Of a DNA stretch of 40,409 bases, positions 1 to 8,334 are shown piece by piece. Below the pieces are notes generated by a model, which ran no database searches, was not told the origin of the DNA, and saw only the letters and a program-made list of their open reading frames with translations. The position numbers were made by a program, and so were the translations under genes. Position 1 is the first letter of the stretch; every line of letters starts with the position of its first letter. Origin of the DNA: Pseudomonadota bacterium (lineage in GTDB: Bacteria > Pseudomonadota > Gammaproteobacteria > Burkholderiales > Burkholderiaceae_C); NCBI GenBank assembly GCA_023396625.1, contig JAEWVY010000021.1:1-40409 (forward strand), read 5' to 3'.

Positions 1-3000
1 CCGCTGTGCAGATCGTTGCCGTAGCGGGCCAGCCCCTGGAGACAACTCGGGCAGCTGGTGAGGATCTTTACATTGTCCCCGGGCGCAATGGCCCCGGACT
101 GGCGCAATGCCGCCTCGCCCTTGCGAATTTCCTCTTCCTTGCGGAACCGCACCTGGGTCGAGACGTCCGGCCGGGTGACGCCGAGGGTGCCCGATTCGCC
201 GCAGCAGCGGTCGCTGCGCAACACCCCGTCGCCCACCAGGGCCCGCACGGTAGCCATCGGATCGCCAAGCTTCATCGGGTTGTGGCACGGCTCGTGGTAG
301 AGGTATCCCACCCGGTCCGCCGCCAAGGTGATGCCCTTTTCCAACAGATATTCGTGGATGTCCACAATGCGGCAGCCCGCGAAGATGTCCTCGAACTTGT
401 AACCTTGCAGCTGGTCGTAGCAGGTGCCACAACTCACCACCACTGTCTTGATGTCCAGATAGTTGAGTGTGTTGGCCACCCGATGGAACAGCACCCGGTT
501 GTCCGTGATGATCTTCTCTGCCCGATCCGCTTCGCCAGACCCGCGCTGGGGGTAGCCACAGCAGAGATAGCCGGGCGGCAGCACAGTCTGCACCCCAGCG
601 TGCCAGAGCATGGCCTGGGAAGCCAGGCCCACCTGGCTGAACAGGCGTTCCGAACCGCAGCCGGGGAAATAGAACACGGCTTCGGTCTCGGTGGTGGTGA
701 CCCGCGGGTCGCGGATGATGGGAACGTAGTCCTTGTCCTCGATGTCCAGCAACGCGCGCGCCGTCTTCGTGGGCAAGCCGCCAGGCATCTTCTTGTTGAC
801 GAAGTGAAGCACCTGCTCACGCACTGGCGCCGGCCCGACCGTGGCGGGGGGGTGTGCCGTCTGCTTGCGCGCCGCCACGCGCAGCACCTGGCTCATCAAC
901 CGCTGCGCCCTGAAGCCCACGCCCACCATCGCCGAACGCGCGAGCTTGATGGTTTCGGGGCGCGTGGCGTTGAGAAAGAACATCGCCATCGCGTTGCCAG
1001 GGCGGAAGGACTTCTGGCCCATCTTCCGCAGCAGGTTGCGCATGGCCATGGTCACATCGCCGAAGTCGATGTTGACGGGGCACGGCGACAGGCACTTGTG
1101 ACACAGCGTGCAGTGATCGGCCACGTCCTCGAACTCCTGCCAGTGCTGGATCGACACGCCACGGCGCGTCTGCTCCTCATACAGGAAAGCCTCCACCAGC
1201 AACGACGTGGCCAGAATCTTGTTACGCGGGCTGTACAGCAGGTTGGCACGCGGCACATGGGTGGAGCACACCGGCTTGCACTTGCCGCAACGCAGACAGT
1301 CCTTGACGCTGTCGGCAATCGCGCCGATGTCGGACTGCTGCATGATCAGTGACTCGTGCCCCATGAGTCCGAAACTCGGCGTGTAGGCGTGGTCGAGACC
1401 GGACGAATAGACCGGCGCGCCGGTTTCGCCACCAGGGTGGCCCGGCCCGGGACGCAACAGCTTGCCACGGTTGAAACGCCCCTCGGGATCGACCTGGCGC
1501 TTGTAATCCGCAAACGGGCGGATCTCGGCATCGCTGAGAAACTCGAGCTTGGTGATGCCAATACCGTGCTCCCCGGAGATCACCCCACCCAGACTTCGCG
1601 CCAGCACCATGATGCGGCGCACGGCCTCGTGGGCGGCCTGAAGCATCTCGTAGTCGTCGCTGTTGACCGGTATGTTGGTGTGCACATTGCCATCCCCCGC
1701 GTGCATGTGCAGGGCCACCCAGACACGCCCCTTGAGCACCCGCTGGTGGATGGCATGGCAATCCTGCAGGATGGGAGCGAACGCCGCCCCCGTGAAAATC
1801 ACCCCCAGCGCATCGCGGATCTGTGTCTTCCAGCTTGCGCGAAGAGAGTGGTCCTGCAAGCGGGGAAACAGCGTATCCACCTCTTCCAGCCAGCCGCGCC
1901 ACTGCGCGCGCACGCCACGCACCAGGCCCTGGGCCTGGGCCACGCGCTCTTCCAGCAGTTCCGCAGGCGGCACCTCCGCCGCGTCACCTTGCTGCGCCAG
2001 CGGCAGACTGCCCCGCGTGAAGTACGCCTCGAGCTCGTCGCACAGCCGGAGTTTGTTGCGCAGGCTCAGCTCGATGTTGATCCGTTCGATGCCGTCGGTG
2101 TACTCCCCCATGCGCGGCAGCGGAATGACCACGTCCTCGTTGATCTTGAACGCATTGGTATGGCGGCTGATGGCCGCGGTGCGCTTGCGGTCGAGCCAGA
2201 ATTTCTTGCGGGCCTCGGGACTCACCGCCACGAAGCCTTCGCCATGGCGCGAATTCGCCATGCGAACCACCTCGCTGGCGACCCGGGCCACCGCGTCGGC
2301 GTCATCGCCCGCGATGTCGCCGAACAGCGCCATCTTGGGCAGGCCGCCACGTCGGGACTTGGTCGCATAGCCGACGGCCTTCAGATAGCGGTCATCCAGA
2401 TGCTCGAGCCCCGCGAGAACCACGCCGGAGCGTTTCTGCTCGGCGAACATGTACTCCTTGATGTCGACAATGCTGGGCACGGCGTCCTTGGCGTGACCAA
2501 AGAACTCCAGGCAGACCGTGCGCGTGTGCGATGGCATGCGGTGCACCACCCACCGCGCGCTGGTGATGAGGCCGTCGCAGCCCTCCTTCTGCACCCCTGG
2601 CAGGCCGGCCAGAAACTTGTCCGTCACGTCCTTGCCCAGGCCCTCCCTGCGGAACACGCTTCCCGGGATGTCGAGCCGCTCGGTCTTGAGCAGTGTCCTG
2701 CCGCCGGCATCGAAGGTCTTGAGCTCGAAGCTCGCCACCTCCACATCATGAATCTTGCCCAGGTTGTGGTTCAGCCGCGTGACCTCCAGCCACTGGGCGT
2801 CCGGCGTCACCATCCGCCAGCTCGCCAGATTGTCGAGCGCCGTGCCCCAGAGCACAGCCTTCTTGCCGCCCGCGTTCATGGCGATGTTGCCCCCCACGCA
2901 TGACGCTTCGGCGGAGGTGGGGTCCACGGCGAACACGAAACCCGCGCGCTCGGCCGCATCGGCCACCCGCTGGGTCACCACCCCCGCCTCGGTCCAGACC

Positions 3001-3773
3001 GTGGGCACGGGCGCTGCCACGCCGGGCAAGGCGACGACCTCGACCTCGCTCATGGCCTCGAGCTTCTCGGTGTTGATCACCGCGCTCTTCCAGGTCAACG
3101 GAATGGCGCCCCCGGTGTAGCCCGTGCCCCCTCCGCGCGGGATGATGGTCAGGCCAAGTTCAATGCAGCCCCTCACCAGCCCGGCCATCTCGGCCTCCGT
3201 TTCGGGGGTCAGCACCACGAAAGGATATTCAACGCGCCAATCCGTGGCATCTGTCACGTGGCTCACGCGCGACAAGGCATCGAATTTCACGTTGTCTTTC
3301 GCCGTGAGCCGGCCCAGCACCCGCTGCGCCTGCCGGCGCAGCCCGGCGATCTCATGCAGGCCCCGGTCAAAAGCGTCCACAGCTGCGTGGGCCGTCGCCA
3401 GCAACTCCGCCACCAAGGCATCACGCGCAGGATCAGCCGCGGGCGTGCGGCGCCTGTCGATCTCCGCGAGCCGGTGACGCAGCGCGTCGACCAGCATCCT
3501 GCGGCGGCCGGGATTGGCCAGCAGATCATCCTGGAGATACGGATTGCGCTGCACCACCCAGATATCCCCCAGCACCTCGTAGAGCATGCGGGCGGAGCGG
3601 CCCGTGTGGCGCTCGTCGCGCAACTGGTTCAGCAGAGCCCACGCCGGCTCACCCAGCAGGCGAATGACAATCTCGCGGTCGGAGAATGACGTGTAGTTAT
3701 AGGGAATTTCGCGCAGGCGCGGCGCCTGGCCGCCAGCGGCCAGGCACTGTTGGAGCGTGGAGGGAGCGTTCAT
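1..3773 (-). CDS. DUF3683-type FAD-binding/4Fe-4S oxidoreductase (3' end cut by window)
   Basis: Very large flavo-iron-sulfur dehydrogenase, 1257 codons visible and still open at the window edge. Read on the minus strand from the ATG at 3773. An N-terminal region (about 1-150) of the kind called DUF3683 precedes a GlcD-like FAD-binding domain (about 178-330, with glycine-rich RGGGTGYTGG near 211) and an FAD-oxidase C-terminal domain (HMHAGDGNVH near 694, GEHGIG near 732). Next come two 4Fe-4S motifs, CLRCGKC near 824 and CTLCHKC near 891. Two CCG-type cysteine-rich domains follow (LCCG near 1072, RCCG near 1191, CPSC near 1246). This is a fusion of the GlcD and GlpC/GlcF module types. Family knowledge suggests oxidation of a D-2-hydroxyacid such as D-lactate or D-2-hydroxyglutarate with electrons passed toward quinone; the substrate is inference. 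No clear Shine-Dalgarno precedes the start. Confidence 0.9.
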   Translation of the reverse strand, partial: MNAPSTLQQCLAAGGQAPRLREIPYNYTSFSDREIVIRLLGEPAWALLNQLRDERHTGRSARMLYEVLGDIWVVQRNPYLQDDLLANPGRRRMLVDALRHRLAEIDRRRTPAADPARDALVAELLATAHAAVDAFDRGLHEIAGLRRQAQRVLGRLTAKDNVKFDALSRVSHVTDATDWRVEYPFVVLTPETEAEMAGLVRGCIELGLTIIPRGGGTGYTGGAIPLTWKSAVINTEKLEAMSEVEVVALPGVAAPVPTVWTEAGVVTQRVADAAERAGFVFAVDPTSAEASCVGGNIAMNAGGKKAVLWGTALDNLASWRMVTPDAQWLEVTRLNHNLGKIHDVEVASFELKTFDAGGRTLLKTERLDIPGSVFRREGLGKDVTDKFLAGLPGVQKEGCDGLITSARWVVHRMPSHTRTVCLEFFGHAKDAVPSIVDIKEYMFAEQKRSGVVLAGLEHLDDRYLKAVGYATKSRRGGLPKMALFGDIAGDDADAVARVASEVVRMANSRHGEGFVAVSPEARKKFWLDRKRTAAISRHTNAFKINEDVVIPLPRMGEYTDGIERINIELSLRNKLRLCDELEAYFTRGSLPLAQQGDAAEVPPAELLEERVAQAQGLVRGVRAQWRGWLEEVDTLFPRLQDHSLRASWKTQIRDALGVIFTGAAFAPILQDCHAIHQRVLKGRVWVALHMHAGDGNVHTNIPVNSDDYEMLQAAHEAVRRIMVLARSLGGVISGEHGIGITKLEFLSDAEIRPFADYKRQVDPEGRFNRGKLLRPGPGHPGGETGAPVYSSGLDHAYTPSFGLMGHESLIMQQSDIGAIADSVKDCLRCGKCKPVCSTHVPRANLLYSPRNKILATSLLVEAFLYEEQTRRGVSIQHWQEFEDVADHCTLCHKCLSPCPVNIDFGDVTMAMRNLLRKMGQKSFRPGNAMAMFFLNATRPETIKLARSAMVGVGFRAQRLMSQVLRVAARKQTAHPPATVGPAPVREQVLHFVNKKMPGGLPTKTARALLDIEDKDYVPIIRDPRVTTTETEAVFYFPGCGSERLFSQVGLASQAMLWHAGVQTVLPPGYLCCGYPQRGSGEADRAEKIITDNRVLFHRVANTLNYLDIKTVVVSCGTCYDQLQGYKFEDIFAGCRIVDIHEYLLEKGITLAADRVGYLYHEPCHNPMKLGDPMATVRALVGDGVLRSDRCCGESGTLGVTRPDVSTQVRFRKEEEIRKGEAALRQSGAIAPGDNVKILTSCPSCLQGLARYGNDLHS

Positions 3774-3923
3774 CGGTAGAGGCAAGCACAGCCAGACCCG
3801 GACAAAAGCGTGACCACCCGGCTGAGCGAGGATGTTACCGCAGCGCAACATACACACACCGGGCCTGGGGCCTGGCCGTCGCGCAGCGGACACCCCCCTC
3901 AGGCAAACCCGCTTGCCACGGTC

Positions 3924-3968
3924 CTGTCATTCGTTCTACATTGAAATGTCATTTCCGGAAGCTAAGAT
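3924..3968 (+). promoter_or_regulatory. PHO box and -10 element of the ugp operon
   Basis: Three 7-bp direct repeats sit at an exact 11-bp period: CTGTCAT at 3924, TCTACAT at 3935 and ATGTCAT at 3946. They are separated by 4-bp spacers. This is the architecture of a PhoB binding site, whose consensus half-repeat is CTGTCAT. A -10-like TAAGAT lies at 3963-3968, ten bases after the last repeat, so the box takes the place of the -35 region as in PhoB-activated promoters. The first gene downstream is ugpB, a known Pho regulon member in Escherichia coli. PhoB control here is inferred from the site and context. Confidence 0.85.
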
Positions 3969-3994
3969 TCCGGCTTCCATTTTGAGGAGACCCC

Positions 3995-5299
3995 ATGAAA
4001 TCAAGACTGACCGTGGCCGCTTTCGCGGCTTTTCTGGCCCTGCCGGCTTCCGCACAAACCGAAATTCAATGGTGGCACTCCATGGGCGGCGCGTTGGGCG
4101 AGTGGGTCAACGACCTGGCCAAGGACTTCAACGCCAGCCAGAAGGATTACAAGATCGTGCCCACCTTCAAGGGCAGCTACGATGAATCGATGACGGCCGC
4201 GATCGCCGCGTTCCGCTCCGGCAACGCGCCGCACATCCTGCAAGTGTTCGAAGTCGGCACCGCCACCATGATGGCCAGCAAGGGCGCGATCAAGCCCGTG
4301 GCCGAAGTCATGAAGGAAGGTGGCGTGAGCTTCGACCCCAACGCCTACGTTCCCGCCGTGGCCGGTTATTACACGGCCCCGAACGGCCAGATGCTGAGCT
4401 TTCCGTTCAACAGCTCCACGCCGGTGTTCCATTACAACAAGGATGCGTTCAAGGCCGCCGGCCTCGACCCCGAAAAGCCGCCGACCACCTGGCCAGAAGT
4501 CGCCCTGGCGGCAGCCAAGCTGAAGGCCAGCGGTCACAAATGCCCGTTCACCACGAGCTGGATCAGCTGGACGCAGCTCGAGAGCTTCTCGGCTTGGCAC
4601 AACGTGCTGTTCGCCACCAAAAACAACGGCTTCGGTGGCCTGGATACGCGCCTGTCGTTCAACACCCCGTTGCACATGCGCCACATTGAAAACCTGGCCA
4701 ACATGGCCAAGAACGGCCTGTTCGTCTACAAAGGCCGGGGCAACGCCGCCGATGCGACCTTCGTGTCTGGCGAGTGCGCCATGGCCACGGGCTCCTCGGC
4801 GCTGTACGGCAACGTGACGCGCAATGGCAAGTTCGCCTACGGCATCGGCACCCTGCCCTATTACCCCGACGTGCAGGGCGCGCCGCAGAACACGGTGATC
4901 GGCGGCGCCAGCCTCTGGGTCATGAACGGCAAGAAGGCCGCGGAGTACAAGGGCGTGGCGCAGTTCTTCGCGCACCTGTCCAAACCCGAGGTGGCGGCCG
5001 CCAGCCACCAGCGCACGGGCTACCTGCCCGTGACCCGGGCCTCCTTCGAGCTGACCGACAAATCGGGCTTCTACAAGAAGAACCCCGGCACCGACGTCTC
5101 CGTCACGCAGATGATCCGCAAGACCACCGACAAGTCGCGCGGTGTGCGCCTGGGCAACTTCGTGCAGATCCGTACGGTGATCGACGAGGAACTCGAGGGC
5201 GTGTGGAGTGGCAAGAAGACACCCGGCGAGGCGCTGAATGCCGCCATCCGCCGTGGCAACGAACTTCTGGAGCGCTTCCAGAAGGCCAACAAGTCCTGA
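3995..5299 (+). CDS. ugpB: sn-glycerol-3-phosphate ABC transporter substrate-binding protein
   Basis: Periplasmic binding protein that captures sn-glycerol-3-phosphate or glycerophosphodiesters for the UgpAEC importer. 434 residues, the usual length. The N terminus is a Sec signal peptide (basic MKSR, hydrophobic core, probable cleavage after ASA near residue 20). The mature part begins with the family-typical EIQWWHSMGG, and FKGSYDE and QVFEVGTATMM follow. A GAGGAG Shine-Dalgarno lies about 8 bases before the ATG. It is the first gene of ugpBAECQ and follows a PHO box. A terminator-like hairpin after the gene would raise its expression over the permease genes, as is common for binding proteins. 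Confidence 0.95.
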   Translation: MKSRLTVAAFAAFLALPASAQTEIQWWHSMGGALGEWVNDLAKDFNASQKDYKIVPTFKGSYDESMTAAIAAFRSGNAPHILQVFEVGTATMMASKGAIKPVAEVMKEGGVSFDPNAYVPAVAGYYTAPNGQMLSFPFNSSTPVFHYNKDAFKAAGLDPEKPPTTWPEVALAAAKLKASGHKCPFTTSWISWTQLESFSAWHNVLFATKNNGFGGLDTRLSFNTPLHMRHIENLANMAKNGLFVYKGRGNAADATFVSGECAMATGSSALYGNVTRNGKFAYGIGTLPYYPDVQGAPQNTVIGGASLWVMNGKKAAEYKGVAQFFAHLSKPEVAAASHQRTGYLPVTRASFELTDKSGFYKKNPGTDVSVTQMIRKTTDKSRGVRLGNFVQIRTVIDEELEGVWSGKKTPGEALNAAIRRGNELLERFQKANKS

Positions 5300-5343
5300 T
5301 CCGCGGCATCGCCCGCCGCCCCGGATCCGTCTCACCGGGCAGG

Positions 5344-5370
5344 AAAAGCAGATGCAGGCCATCTGCTTTT
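5344..5370 (+). terminator. Intrinsic terminator-like hairpin between ugpB and ugpA
   Basis: A perfect 11-bp inverted repeat (AAAAGCAGATG at 5344-5354, CATCTGCTTTT at 5360-5370) encloses a 5-base loop, and the T run continues into 5371. It lies 45 bases after the ugpB stop and 35 bases before the ugpA start. Its form fits a Rho-independent terminator, probably partial, that limits readthrough into ugpA. Confidence 0.75.
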
Positions 5371-5404
5371 TCTGTTTGAGTCCCCCACCTTCCCACGGCA
5401 CCCC

Positions 5405-6286
5405 ATGGAAAAACGCGTCCGCTTCAAGTCAGCCTGGCTGCCATGGCTGCTGATCACGCCGCAAATGGCGATCATCCTGGTGTTTTTCTTCTGGCCGGCA
5501 GGCCAGGCGCTGTACCAGAGCGTGCAGCAGCAAGATGCCTTTGGCACGTCCAGCGAGTTCGTCGGGCTGGAAAACTTCGAACGGCTTTTTGCGGACCCGG
5601 GCTACCTCGACTCGTTCAAGACCACCGCGATCTTCTCGGCTCTGGTCGCCGTACTGGGCCTGGCCATCGCGCTGCTGCTGGCTGTCATGGCCAATCGCGT
5701 GGTGCGCGGCGCCGCCGTGTACAAGACCCTGCTCATCTGGCCCTATGCCGTGGCGCCGGTGATTGCGGGCGTCCTGTGGCTGATGATGTTCGCTTCGCCG
5801 TATGGTGTGGTGTCGCATACCCTGCGCGCCATGGGCATGGAGTGGGACCATTTGCTCAACGCCAACCACGCCATGGCGCTGATCGTGATGGCCGCGGTGT
5901 GGAAGCAGATCTCCTACAACTTCCTGTTTTTCCTGGCCGGACTGCAGTCGATCCCGCATTCGCTGATCGAGGCCGCCACCATCGACGGGGCCTCGCCATG
6001 GAAACGATTCTGGAGCATCGTGTTTCCCCTGCTGTCACCCACCACGTTCTTCCTTCTGGTGATCAACGTCGTCTACGCCTTCTTCGACACCTTCGCCATC
6101 GTCGACGCCGCCACGCATGGCGGCCCGGGCAAGGAGACGTCGATTCTGGTCTACAAGGTGTACTACGACGGATTCAAGGCCCTGGACATCAATGGCTCGG
6201 CGGCGCAATCGGTGGTCCTGATGTTGATCGTGGTGCTGCTCACCGTGATCCAGTTCCGCTTCGTTGAAAAGAAAGTGCAGTACTGA
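5405..6286 (+). CDS. ugpA: sn-glycerol-3-phosphate ABC transporter permease
   Basis: Inner-membrane permease subunit that pairs with UgpE to form the translocation pore of the glycerol-3-phosphate importer. 293 residues, normal for UgpA. About six hydrophobic segments are visible, the first at LLITPQMAIILVFFFWPAG. The cytoplasmic EAA loop that docks on the ATPase is EAATIDGASPWKRFWSIVFPLL, about residues 188-210. The chosen ATG follows CACGGCACCCC and lacks a strong ribosome binding site, which fits weaker translation than ugpB. It lies after the intercistronic hairpin and is followed by ugpE 84 bases on. Confidence 0.95.
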   Translation: MEKRVRFKSAWLPWLLITPQMAIILVFFFWPAGQALYQSVQQQDAFGTSSEFVGLENFERLFADPGYLDSFKTTAIFSALVAVLGLAIALLLAVMANRVVRGAAVYKTLLIWPYAVAPVIAGVLWLMMFASPYGVVSHTLRAMGMEWDHLLNANHAMALIVMAAVWKQISYNFLFFLAGLQSIPHSLIEAATIDGASPWKRFWSIVFPLLSPTTFFLLVINVVYAFFDTFAIVDAATHGGPGKETSILVYKVYYDGFKALDINGSAAQSVVLMLIVVLLTVIQFRFVEKKVQY

Positions 6287-6314
6287 CATGGTTCCTTCCG
6301 TTCGCGGCGCCGCC

Positions 6315-6333
6315 GCCCTTGCCACCCAAGGGC
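6315..6333 (+). other. Intercistronic hairpin between ugpA and ugpE
   Basis: GCCCTTG at 6315-6321 and CAAGGGC at 6327-6333 form a perfect 7-bp stem with a 5-base loop, CCACC. No T run follows, so it is unlikely to be a strong terminator. It may protect or process the ugp mRNA; that role is inference. Confidence 0.45.
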
Positions 6334-6370
6334 TTCACGGCAACCCGGAAGTCGGCTCTCGGAGTCCCTC

Positions 6371-7225
6371 ATGATCGAGCGCCGGCCCTTTCTCACCTTC
6401 ATCGCGCATGTCACGCTGATCATCGGCGTGCTCATCGTGTTTTTCCCGATCTACGTGACCTTCATCGGTTCCACGCAGACCGCCCAGCAGATCGCGAGCA
6501 GCAACCCGATCTCGCTGCTGCCGGGTGGCCACATGCTCGAAAGCTACCGCCTCGCGCTGTTCGGCGGCAAAACCGAGGCGGGTTCCAGCATCGCACCCGC
6601 CCTGCCAATGATGGGCATCAGCCTGGCCAGCGCGCTGATCATCTCCATCGGCAAGATCGCCATCTCGCTGTTGTCCGCCTTTGCCATCGTCTACTTTCGC
6701 TTTCCGGCCAAGGGATTGGTGTTCTGGATGATTTTCGTGACGCTGATGCTGCCCGTGGAGGTGCGCATCGGCCCGACCTACGAGGTCGTCTCGGACCTGA
6801 GGATGCTCAATTCCATGGCGGGCCTCACGGTGCCGCTGATCGCCTCGGCCACGGCCACCTTCTTGTTTCGGCAATTCTTCCTCACCGTGCCCGACGAACT
6901 GGTGGAGGCTGCCCGCATCGATGGTGCCGGCCCCATGCGCTTCTTCTGGGACGTCCTGCTGCCGCTGTCCAAAACCTCGACAGCGGCGCTGTTCGTGATC
7001 CAGTTCATCTACGGCTGGAACCAGTATCTCTGGCCTTTGCTCGTGACCACCGATGAAACCATGTATCCCATCGTGATGGGCATCAAGCGCCTCATTTTCG
7101 GTGAGGTCTATATCGAGTGGAACGTGGTGATGGCCACCGCCATCCTGGCCATGCTGCCTCCCGCGGCTGTGGTCATCCTGATGCAGAAATGGTTCGTCAA
7201 GGGCCTCGTCGACACGGAAAAATAA
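6371..7225 (+). CDS. ugpE: sn-glycerol-3-phosphate ABC transporter permease
   Basis: Second inner-membrane permease of the importer, partner of UgpA. 284 residues, as expected. The first membrane segment is residues about 10-30 (FIAHVTLIIGVLIVFFPIYVTF), and about six segments are visible. The EAA loop is EAARIDGAGPMRFFWDVLLP, about residues 177-196. A GGAG sequence about 8 bases before the ATG supports the start. The stop is followed by only two bases before ugpC, so the two genes are almost certainly co-transcribed and probably coupled in translation. Confidence 0.95.
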   Translation: MIERRPFLTFIAHVTLIIGVLIVFFPIYVTFIGSTQTAQQIASSNPISLLPGGHMLESYRLALFGGKTEAGSSIAPALPMMGISLASALIISIGKIAISLLSAFAIVYFRFPAKGLVFWMIFVTLMLPVEVRIGPTYEVVSDLRMLNSMAGLTVPLIASATATFLFRQFFLTVPDELVEAARIDGAGPMRFFWDVLLPLSKTSTAALFVIQFIYGWNQYLWPLLVTTDETMYPIVMGIKRLIFGEVYIEWNVVMATAILAMLPPAAVVILMQKWFVKGLVDTEK

Positions 7226-7227
7226 AC

Positions 7228-8232
7228 ATGGCTGCCATCTCCCTCAAAAACGTCGTCAAACGCTACGGCCACGGCCCCAAGGCCAACCAGGTCATCCACG
7301 GCGTGAACGCCGACATCGCGGACGGCGAATTCGTCGTCATCGTGGGGCCGTCGGGCTGCGGCAAGTCCACGCTGCTGCGCATGGTGGCCGGCCTCGAGGA
7401 AATCTCCGGCGGCACGATCTCCATTGGCGCGCGCGTGGTCAATGACCTCGAGCCCGCCGAGCGGGACATCGCCATGGTGTTCCAGAACTACGCCCTGTAT
7501 CCGCACATGAGCGTGTTTGACAACATGGCCTACGGCCTGAAGATCGCCAAGGTGCCGGTCGCCGACATCAAGACCCGCGTGGACAAGGCGGCGAGCATCC
7601 TGGAACTCGGGCACCTGCTCGAGCGCAAGCCGCGCGAACTCTCGGGCGGCCAGCGTCAGCGTGTGGCCATGGGCCGCGCCATCGTGCGCCAGCCGCAGGT
7701 CTTCCTGTTCGACGAACCTCTGTCCAACCTGGACGCCAAGCTGCGCGCCCAGACGCGCCTGGAAATCCAGAAACTGCACCGCGAACTCGGCATCACCAGC
7801 CTGTTCGTGACGCACGACCAGGTCGAGGCCATGACGCTCGCGCAGCGCATGATCGTGATGAACGCCGGCAACATGGAGCAGTTCGGCACGCCCGAGGAGG
7901 TCTACCACACGCCCGCCTCGACGTTCGTCGCCAGCTTCATCGGCTCGCCGCCCATGAACCTCCTCAAGAACGCGCCGGGCGGCCAGACCGGCACCATCCT
8001 GGGCGTGCGGCCCGAACACCTGGACGTGAGTGCGACCGGCTGGGAAGTGCGCGTGGAAACCGCCGAACTGCTGGGCGCCGAACGCCTGATCTATGGCCGA
8101 CTGGGCGGCGAACAGCTCATCGTTCGGGTGGAGGAAGGCACGCACGCGCCGCAACCGGACGAGCTCATCCACGTCACCCCGCGCCCGGATCGTCTGCACG
8201 CGTTTGACGCCGCCACCGGAAAGCGGAAGTAG
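7228..8232 (+). CDS. ugpC: sn-glycerol-3-phosphate ABC transporter ATP-binding protein
   Basis: ATPase that drives the Ugp importer. 334 residues from the ATG at 7228. The frame is open further upstream to 7117, but that stretch lies inside ugpE and the family N terminus (MAAISLKNVVKRYG) begins here. Walker A GPSGCGKST is at 40-48, the ABC signature LSGGQ near 138-142, and Walker B with the catalytic glutamate, FDEP, near 161-164. A switch histidine follows in VTHD. The C-terminal regulatory OB domain of MalK-type ATPases is present but short. It is slightly shorter than the roughly 355-residue E. coli protein. E. coli UgpC and MalK can partly replace each other, so sharing with other sugar importers is possible. 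Confidence 0.95.
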   Translation: MAAISLKNVVKRYGHGPKANQVIHGVNADIADGEFVVIVGPSGCGKSTLLRMVAGLEEISGGTISIGARVVNDLEPAERDIAMVFQNYALYPHMSVFDNMAYGLKIAKVPVADIKTRVDKAASILELGHLLERKPRELSGGQRQRVAMGRAIVRQPQVFLFDEPLSNLDAKLRAQTRLEIQKLHRELGITSLFVTHDQVEAMTLAQRMIVMNAGNMEQFGTPEEVYHTPASTFVASFIGSPPMNLLKNAPGGQTGTILGVRPEHLDVSATGWEVRVETAELLGAERLIYGRLGGEQLIVRVEEGTHAPQPDELIHVTPRPDRLHAFDAATGKRK

Positions 8233-8268
8233 CCTGTCCCTGGACGGCGAGGCGGCCCCCGCGCAGCA

Positions 8269-8306
8269 CCCCTGGCATGGGCCGTGCCAGCTTGATCGGC
8301 CAGGGG
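8269..8306 (+). other. Alternative hairpins in the ugpC-ugpQ gap
   Basis: One arm, CCCCTGGC at 8269-8276, can pair perfectly over 8 bp with GCCAGGGG at 8299-8306. The overlapping CTGGCA at 8272-8277 can instead pair with TGCCAG at 8285-8290 around a 7-base loop. The two folds exclude each other. No T run follows. A role in mRNA processing or in tuning ugpQ expression is only inference. Confidence 0.4.
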
Positions 8307-8334
8307 GAACGTTAGACACGAAGGAACCACCTCC

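Noticed and set aside
6..2903. Two long plus-strand open frames opposite the flavo-iron-sulfur gene
   Set aside because: The minus-strand frame encodes a complete set of FAD and Fe-S motifs; the plus-strand frames are antisense shadows.
3774..3923. Small gene in the 221-bp gap before ugpB
   Set aside because: Open frames here run into ugpB out of frame and show no ribosome binding site or recognisable protein.
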